From contig JACKQL020000011.1 in NCBI GenBank assembly GCA_018296165.2, positions 1 to 64,000 on the forward strand: DNA of 64,000 bases, written 5' to 3'. This DNA comes from Termitomyces sp. T153 (taxonomy: Eukaryota; Basidiomycota; Agaricomycetes; Agaricales; Lyophyllaceae). The notes below the pieces were generated by a model. It had not been told where the DNA came from. It saw nothing but the letters and a program-made list of their open reading frames with translations, and did not search any database. Within the stretch, counting starts at the first letter, position 1; every line of letters begins with the position of its first letter. Below, in pieces: positions 57,733 to 64,000 of the stretch. A program made the translations under genes and the position numbers.

Positions 57733-60344
57733 TGACAAGAACGCAACTCATACTCGTCCATTTTCGCTTCGCATGGGGTGCGACTATTATAGGCTGCTTT
57801 GGGCGAGTTATGGACTTGGCCCACATGGACTTGTTACCCAAACGGGCACAAAGTTCTCATGCATTGTAGTCACGAATACCCTGGCCTTGACTAGATCTGA
57901 GTGGATCTTGGCAGCCCCGAGGGAACTTCTGGGAACTTATTGTCACGATCGAAGGTTGAGGGAGATGCTGTGCAAGAGAAGTGTCGCAAGAAGCCGTCCC
58001 CTGTCGAAGGCGATCCAGCGATGGAGGGAAAATAGCAAGGTGATCTCAGCAGTCAGAGCGGACACAACCTAGTATGGGTTCATTCATGTCTGGGGTGGAT
58101 CCATTGTCAGCGAAGTTGACGTCTAGTCATGCGACAGGCCCATTGTTCGACAGACTTGGCCCCAGTGCCGGACGAAACTACTTGCTTGAGCTTGATGGGT
58201 CATATGGCTGCGCTCTCACCGGTAGTTGGAGTTTCTCGCAGCCTTCTACATCTAGAAGTCGGATCTCGGGGGGGACCAACTCTTCGGTCACAAAAGACGC
58301 GCGTTATTACCTTCGACTTCTTGGTGCCTTGGGAAGCTCGCAGAGTCATTTACATTGTACTTATTGATATGTCGTCTTATTTATTGAAAATATCCTTTGA
58401 TCTATTTGGGACGACTCAACATGACTTTAGGGAATACCTCTGAAATCGTTCAACGCCACAACTCGCAGTGGGACTTGTCATCGTGAGCTTCAAGGATGGG
58501 CTGTGCTCACCCGTTCAAGTCCTGCGGCGGAACGCGATGGCCGCCCGGTTTCGGCACGGGAAAGGCCAGACGGATTCAAGTTGCGTTTGAGTTCCTAGGG
58601 ATCTTGCATACTTACACCTAGCGATACTATCGGAGATCCGACTTACTTTTTCCATCTGCGTACGAGCGGTCCAAAGGTTAAAGAAAGAGAGGAACATTAG
58701 CATAGACTCTGCCGAGAGTCGGAAGCTCACGTCAAGCACCAGCAACCTGGTCGATTCCACTCCACCTGATGATTTGTCAAACACCGACCGAAATACCGAC
58801 TGTTTCTTGTCGACCTTTGGGTTCTTCTCACTGATAACCTACCGAGGAATTTTATAGAGCTAAAAGCACAAACCCCGCAAGGATGCCAGCATGACCCCCA
58901 TTCTGAACGCATGAAGAAGTGCTGTGCGTTCCCCCCGCCGCCGAGCGCTCATAATACAGTACTCCTGTCCATCATATACGTATGAATAAACTACTTAACA
59001 GCATTCTTGTATGAACTTTCGCCCTGCCCGTGCACATCGGTCGAAGCCATTCCCCGTCTGTTCATGAAGACACCGGCACTATTCTACGGGTAAAGAAATG
59101 ATCCAAATGTTCACTTGTGGGGGGGGGTGGCTCGAAAAGAAAGCCCACAAGAAGAAATAAGTACATGTGCGGATTCAGAGTCCCCAAGCTTCTTTTTTCC
59201 CAACCCCCTCTCCGGTGGCCACGAAGTGACGACTTGTATTGGATTAGGCGCGGCTTCTAACGTTTCAAGATAAGGCCTTGTGACCCTGTAGTCTCACAGT
59301 GTGATTGTACGAAAGTCAGTGCCTCGGTGGGTGTGGTGGGGGGAGCAATCTTCCTGTGAGTTTGTTTTGTCGGCGCGGCCGCTGAGTCTCAAACCCCTCC
59401 CACAGTTTGCAACCCCACCCCCTTGTTCCAGCTTGACTCGAGGCAGTGGCTAGATAAATGATTAAGCCAGACTCGAATCGACTAAGATGGTAAGTTTAAT
59501 AAGAGGCCGATACGAATTGTATTGCATTCAAACGGTTTTGCCAACGGGTCGATGCGAGATGCGTTTGAAGTCGACGTCTTCTCAGCCTGTGTACCTCCTT
59601 TCCTTTCCTGTCTCAAAGACCTTCTAGCATTGCATTGCCTGTATGTATGTATGTATGTATCCCGTCACGAGAGGCCGTTCGTATCGCTCGATGGCCCCGT
59701 CCAGGGGGGAGGGGGCGCCTCCACAAACATGGGAGCTTAAGCGAAATTGTAATCAAACAACAATGTTAACCCAGGTTTAGTCCAAGAGTTTCTAGCAAGT
59801 TGTTCTATGCGGAAGTTCCATATTCGGAATTGTCAGGGTAGCACGTTTTATTTATTATGGAGGATTGAGCTACTACTCGAATAGGTAACCCGGTCCAGAC
59901 GGGCAGGGGGCTCGTGGACTGAACTTTCTTTGTGCTTCCGTGTACATGACAATTCCTGCTTGTTTACATCGGCGCCCGTAATGACGACAATTGACAGCGA
60001 AGATGTGAAATTATGTGAGTTATCGAGAATACATAGCCGATGCGGGAGGGGGGTACAAGTTTTATGAACGAAGTTCGGATTACAATGATGATGACGGGGG
60101 CAATTTAGTTTAGAAACAGGTATGTAGGGGTTCGAGCAGGACGGGTGATTACAAGAAACTTCTTTTAGCCAGGTGGCCCTTGCTGGCTTGTTTAATTTCT
60201 TCCCCACGGCTCCCGCAACCTTGCTAGGGGAAACTACAAGTGTGAACCCAACTTATTTCAAAAAGAAGCTCCGACGTACGCGCGGGTGTGGGGTGGAGAG
60301 TATACTTTGAACCTAGCACACGCGTACATAACGGCCCTTCTTCA
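57733..60344. other. Long gene-poor intergenic region, first half
   Basis: Frames at 57692-58072, 58074-58443, 58515-58912 and 59848-60207 have no recognisable motif, splice pattern or repeat relation, and I leave them unassigned. A (GTAT)5 microsatellite lies at 59641-59660. Runs of G (59118-59126) and C-rich tracts occur. It may contain 3' UTRs of the flanking convergent genes and a non-coding transcript, for which I have no positive evidence. Confidence 0.4.
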
Positions 60345-61198
60345 TAGCGCAGCCGCGCGCGCACCCATTGGCATTGTGGCATTGTGGCATTGGGTAATTT
60401 CATTCCGTGGTCCGTGTGTGTTCAAACCTTCTTCTTCTAGCTTAGCTATAGTCCAGGGCAGGGCGGCCGAACCCAAAAAACTAATTCCAGCCTGAAATTT
60501 ATCCCGGCAAGTGCCGAGAAGTACGGATTTTCCATTTCGCCCCTTGGAAAGAAAAGAACTTCTCGCAGAAAGAAAAAAAGAAACAAACAGGGCTTCCATA
60601 CGCTAAGCTGAGCGCTGAGCGCTGAGTTTTTCATGGAATACCCATGTGTCCGGTCTTTCACCAACCCGAAGCGCCAGCGTCAACGTTCACGTTAACGTCA
60701 ACATCACCAATTCAACCCGTCCACCCTCTCCGAGTCCATTCCCAACACCTCCAATCTCCATTTCCCTTCATACTCAGACTCATACTCAGACTATACTATA
60801 TCCTTTTCAGAGAGATAACATCGTCCGTCCTTTCTTCCTTCCATTATACATATACCCTTATTCGAACTGTGACGCGTTGTGGGTACAACAACGCCAAGGG
60901 GAAATGGGAATGGGAGGTTTTTGTAGTGTGTTGTTTGGTTTTGTTTGGACTGCAGAGGGGGCGCCCGTCTTGTCTTTGTCTTGTCCTGCCTTGTCTTGTC
61001 TTTTCTTTTCTTTTCTTGCCCCCGTCTAAAAAAAATAGGGATGCAGCACCAGCTAGGCTCGGACCGTGAGTATTTATGATTTATGCACGGATTTTGGTTT
61101 TGGTTTTGGTTTTGGTTTTGGTTTTTTCAAAAGTCTGTGCTTTTGCACCGTGTTCGTGTTCGTGGGTTTAGTTTATTAGAGAGAGAGAAAGATACGTA
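60345..61198. repeat. Tandem duplication, unit 1
   Basis: Starts CGCGCGCACCCATTGGCATT and ends near GTGTTCGTGGGTTTAGTTTA with GA repeats. It contains TTCTTCTTCTAGCTTAG, GCAGGGCGGCCGAACCCAAA, AAGTGCCGAGAAGTACGGAT, AGCTGAGCG...GAGTTTTTCATGG and CCATTATACATATACCCTTA in this order, all repeated in unit 2. A (TTTTGG)n run is at 61090-61120. Confidence 0.8.
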
Positions 61199-61762
61199 TC
61201 GCGCGCGCACCCATTGGCATTGGGTATTGAGTATCTCATTCCTCGATCCGTCGCACACTCTGTGTCTGTGTCTGTGTGTATTCAAACCTTCTTCTTCTAG
61301 CTTAGTTATAGTCCAGGGCAGGGCGGCCGAACCCAAATAAATACAGTAATTCCAGCCTGAAATTTATCCCCGGCAAGTGCCGAGAAGTACGGATTTTCCA
61401 TTGGCCCCTTTTGTTTGGAAAGAAAGGAAAGAAAAGAACTTCTGGGAGAAAAGAAAAAAAAGAAACGAAGAAACGAAGAAAGAAACAGGGCTTCCCTTTC
61501 ACCTCGCGCTAAGCTGAGCGTGAGCGCCGAGTTTTTCATGGTACAGTATACCCATATCCCGTCGTGTCCGGTCTTTTTCATTTCACCAACCCGACGCGCC
61601 AGCGTCAACGTTATCACCAATTCAACCGTCCACCCTCTCCAGTCCATTCCCACCACCCACCACGCGTCCTCCATCTCCATCTCCCTTCAACCTCAACCTC
61701 ATACTCAGACTACACTACACTACACTACACTACATCCTTCTCAGAAAAACAACAAAACACAA

Positions 61763-61798
<36 letters not shown>

Positions 61799-62100
61799 AT
61801 ACATATACCCTTATTCGTATCGTGACTGTGACGCCGTTGTGGGGGTACGATAACGCCAAGGGGAAATGGGAATGGGAATGGGAATGGGAGAGAGGTTTTG
61901 TAGGTGTAGTTGGTTGGTCTTGTCTTGTCTTGTCTTGTCTTTTTTTCTTGCCCCCGTCTGGAAGAAGAAGAAGAAGAAGAAGAAGAAAAAAAAAGAAGAG
62001 GGATGCAGCTAGGCTTGAGTATATGAGTATTTATGCATTTTTTAAAATCTGCGCCGTGTTCGTGGGTTTAGTTTATGAGAGAGAGTGTGTGTGCATGTGA
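61199..62100. repeat. Tandem duplication, unit 2
   Basis: Direct copy of 60345-61198, about 0.87 kb apart, with the same ordered landmarks. Differences are mainly in simple repeats: (ACTAC)n at about 61710, (TTTC)n at 61763-61792, (GGGAAT)n at 61865-61890, (GAA)n at 61962-61985. Confidence 0.8.
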
Positions 62101-63112
62101 ATAAGGTACGTAAGTAGTTTATTACAGTAGTATATATTACTGGGGCTGGCTTTACCCTGCCTGTCTGCCAGTCAAGTCACTCAGTTAGCGGTGGCGGACA
62201 CGTGTCAAATAGCACGTAGCACGCCACATTGACGTTGTGAAAAGGAAACGGAAAAGGAAAAGGAAAAGGGAAAGGATGAAGATACGACGCGCGCCCCCGT
62301 AGAAAATGACGTATAGTGACCTGTTGGGGTATCATGTATCATGTGAAATAAACAGTCCGAGTTAAATCCCTAGTCTACGCAAACGCAAGTAAGGGTATCA
62401 TGTACGCCCCCTACATACATAGCATAGTCCCAGCCCCTTTATCTCTCATCACACGCTCGACGCTGAGTCACGTCCCGCCCGGCGGCAAGCACCGCGCCCG
62501 GACCCTGGACAGGGGTGCGCGCCGAACGGAGAATTCATATCCCGCACGCGTACGCATATGGTCATTTTACACTAGTACGTACTCTGCATACGTCACTTCG
62601 CCCCTGTCCGTCTGTCCTGTCTTTTGTGCGATTGTGCGATCCCGTTCTTCGACCCTTGGGCGCAAAACGTCATCCTGAACAATCCAGAAAAAAACACGCA
62701 ACAAGTATGGGCGCCGGCGGCCCCGTAATACGCTACGCGTCACGCCGCTAGATCAGTTTTGCCACCCCCCTTCTTGGACAGAATAACTGCTGTCAGGGTC
62801 CCATGTGGAATGCACCGACAATTATCCGGCTCCGCAAGCCAAATTCTCATTTCTGGGGGAGGGGGTAACTACTCATACAGAATGTATCGTGGTAGGGATA
62901 ATAACGGCTCTATAAGTCGGAAAACACACACACAAGGGTATCATAAGCCAAAGAAACAAATAAATATATGACAGAGAAATAAGTCAAGGGAGTCCATGGG
63001 CGATGAGTGATACATTGCATTTTGGTTTAGTACAATGGATAAATAAGGATGGCTGGACCCCAGGTCGCGCTGGTATGATGGGGTGGCGTGGGATGTGTAT
63101 TTTCGGGGGGGC
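62101..63112. other. Intergenic region next to the GATA gene
   Basis: Likely contains the 3' UTR of the GATA gene. It is rich in purine runs (GGAAAA)n at about 62242-62270. Frames at 62400-62751 show no motif. Nothing else supported. Confidence 0.4.
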
Positions 63113-64000
63113 CTACGACAATGTGGGGTCGAGGGGCTCGTCGGCGAGGGCGATTTCGAGGGAGGAGCTCGCAGGGGACGCGGTGATGAGGGGCTGCCAG
63201 CCGGCGTCGGGGGAGAGGGGCGCAGGGGCAGGGTCAGAGAGGCGGAAGTAGTCGGTGGAGCAGTAGGGGACGGTGTGGGCTTTGCGCGGGGCCATTGCGA
63301 GGTCTGAGAGGGACGCGTTGGGGAGACGGATGGTGCCGTCGCGCGGGGGGGACTGGGAGTCGCGGTCGAGGGGGAATGTGTTGGTGTTTGGCGAGTTGAA
63401 GGACGTGGGGGGCGCCGAGCCAGACGAGTAGACGGACACTGGGGGGGAGGTTAGATTTAATTCACGGGCACGACGCGTGACTTGCCGTTGTCGTCCCAGT
63501 CGCTGGAGGAGGACACGGAGCTGCGGCGGACAAGGCCGATCTCGCGGGGCTCCTTCTTGATGGCGGCCTTGGGGCTGGGCTTGGACTTGTTTGCACGTGC
63601 CTTGTTGCCGGCACGCAGCTCGTCGAAGCGCAGGGGGCGGGGGCGGAGATGGGTGCGCTCGTAGAGGCCGCACTTGTTGCAGACGATCTTGCCGGGGTTG
63701 AGGGTGGAGCGGCGCCAGGACGGGGGCTCGGTGGTGTGGCAGTTGAAGCAGCGGCGGCGCAGGTACTGGGTCTCCTTGGACGCGGCGTCGTCGGTGTGCT
63801 GGACGGGCAGGCCGGCGTGGTACGACGGGCGGCTGTAGAACGCCTGCTGCGACGGGACGACGAGGCTGGGCGTGTCCTCGAGCTTGATCGCGGCATTCTC
63901 CGGGATGGGCTCGCCGTAGAGCCCGTGGGAATACCCGTCGCGGTCGTGGCGCACGTACGGGAACGTCGCGCGGCGCACCATGTGGTACTGCTGCGGCGGC
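63113..64000 (-). CDS. GATA-type zinc-finger transcription factor, 5' part outside the window
   Basis: A single GATA finger reads CFNCHTTEPPSWRR...CNKCGLYERTHLRPRP, a CX2C-X18-CX2C zinc site followed by a basic tail, as in fungal GATA factors that bind (A/T)GATA(A/G). The exon 63486 to beyond 64000 stays open to the window end (PPQQYH before the Met at 63981), so the start lies outside. The downstream exon 63113-63438 encodes a Ser/Pro-rich tail. The best intron joining them (63439-63485, 47 bases) has a GCAAGT donor and CCCCCCCAG acceptor; a 27-base GT-AG alternative is less likely. A second basic stretch (KARANKSKPSPKAAIKKEPR) follows the finger. GC content is very high and codon use strongly G/C-ending. 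Which GATA regulator this is cannot be told. Confidence 0.85.
   Translation of the reverse strand, partial: AAAAVPHGAPRDVPVRAPRPRRVFPRALRRAHPGECRDQARGHAQPRRPVAAGVLQPPVVPRRPARPAHRRRRVQGDPVPAPPLLQLPHHRAPVLAPLHPQPRQDRLQQVRPLRAHPSPPPPPALRRAACRQQGTCKQVQAQPQGRHQEGAPRDRPCPPQLRVLLQRLGRQRQVTRRARELNLTSPPVSVYSSGSAPPTSFNSPNTNTFPLDRDSQSPPRDGTIRLPNASLSDLAMAPRKAHTVPYCSTDYFRLSDPAPAPLSPDAGWQPLITASPASSSLEIALADEPLDPTLS

Noticed and set aside
57692..58443. Overlapping frames after the NTF2-like gene as a further gene
   Set aside because: No splice pattern or recognisable motif, and the first frame starts inside the NTF2-like exon.
58500..58545. CCCGTTCAAGTCCTGCGG, similar to a tRNA T-arm
   Set aside because: No matching acceptor stem, anticodon arm or D-arm could be folded in the preceding 70 bases.
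61085..61125. (TTTTGG)n as a telomere-like array
   Set aside because: Only a few units, internal, and not the TTAGGG repeat expected for basidiomycete telomeres; treated as a microsatellite.
63462..63896. Arg/Pro/Ser-rich 144-codon frame
   Set aside because: Out-of-frame shadow of the very GC-rich GATA exon, which carries the proper zinc finger.

Overview
The window reads as nuclear DNA of a filamentous basidiomycete, most likely an Agaricomycete. Conserved genes are cut by many short introns of about 47-60 bases with GT(GC)-AG ends and CTAAC/CTGAC-like branch points. They include mitochondrial GatB, nuclear poly(A) polymerase, a CNH-domain protein, a TRP-like membrane protein, a SigF-type NTF2-like protein and a GATA factor. 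There are no bacterial operons, rRNA or tRNA genes that I could support. All function calls come from reading the sequence; no database search was run.

Layout. 0-12 kb is a compact gene block: a broken kinase-like relic (-), a MYND zinc-finger protein (-), a CNH-domain protein (+), a multi-spanning TRP/Flc-like protein (-) and mitochondrial gatB (+). The last two diverge from a 125-base spacer. 12-18.2 kb and 42.9-48.8 kb are two direct copies of a three-gene module, all on the minus strand: A (membrane-anchored Ser/Thr/Pro-repeat protein with a leucine-rich tail), B (leucine-rich, F-box-like protein) and C (zinc-knuckle-like protein). A relic of a third C gene lies at 12.05-12.78 kb, so an A-B-C tandem array existed. 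The left copy is decaying (nonsense codon, frameshifts, truncation); the right copy is largely open.

18.2-42.2 kb separates the copies and is a nest of LTR retroelements. A solo-like LTR (20050-41111, split) was invaded by a minus-oriented LTR element (20592-40659, 5-base target duplication). That element was invaded by a 9.5-kb plus-oriented Ty3/gypsy-like element (21551-31065, 4-base duplication) and by a young solo LTR (31154-32298, 5-base duplication). All but the young LTR are strongly CpG-depleted. At least six in-frame stops in the gypsy gag-pol are TGA at positions where an arginine CGA is expected, pointing to decay of methylated CpG. The gypsy element also carries a spliced gene on its antisense strand between integrase and the 3' LTR.

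48.8-64 kb returns to host genes: poly(A) polymerase (-), a parallel beta-helix membrane protein (-), an NTF2-like protein (+) that appears to use a 1-nucleotide micro-exon, a 5.4-kb gene-poor stretch with an approximately 0.87-kb tandem duplication and microsatellites, and the 3' part of a GATA zinc-finger gene (-) running off the window end.

How the genes relate. The conserved genes are housekeeping or regulatory (mitochondrial Gln-tRNA synthesis, mRNA 3'-end formation, transcription control) and show no shared pathway. The A-B-C module is the accessory, fast-changing part and is physically associated with the transposon nest.
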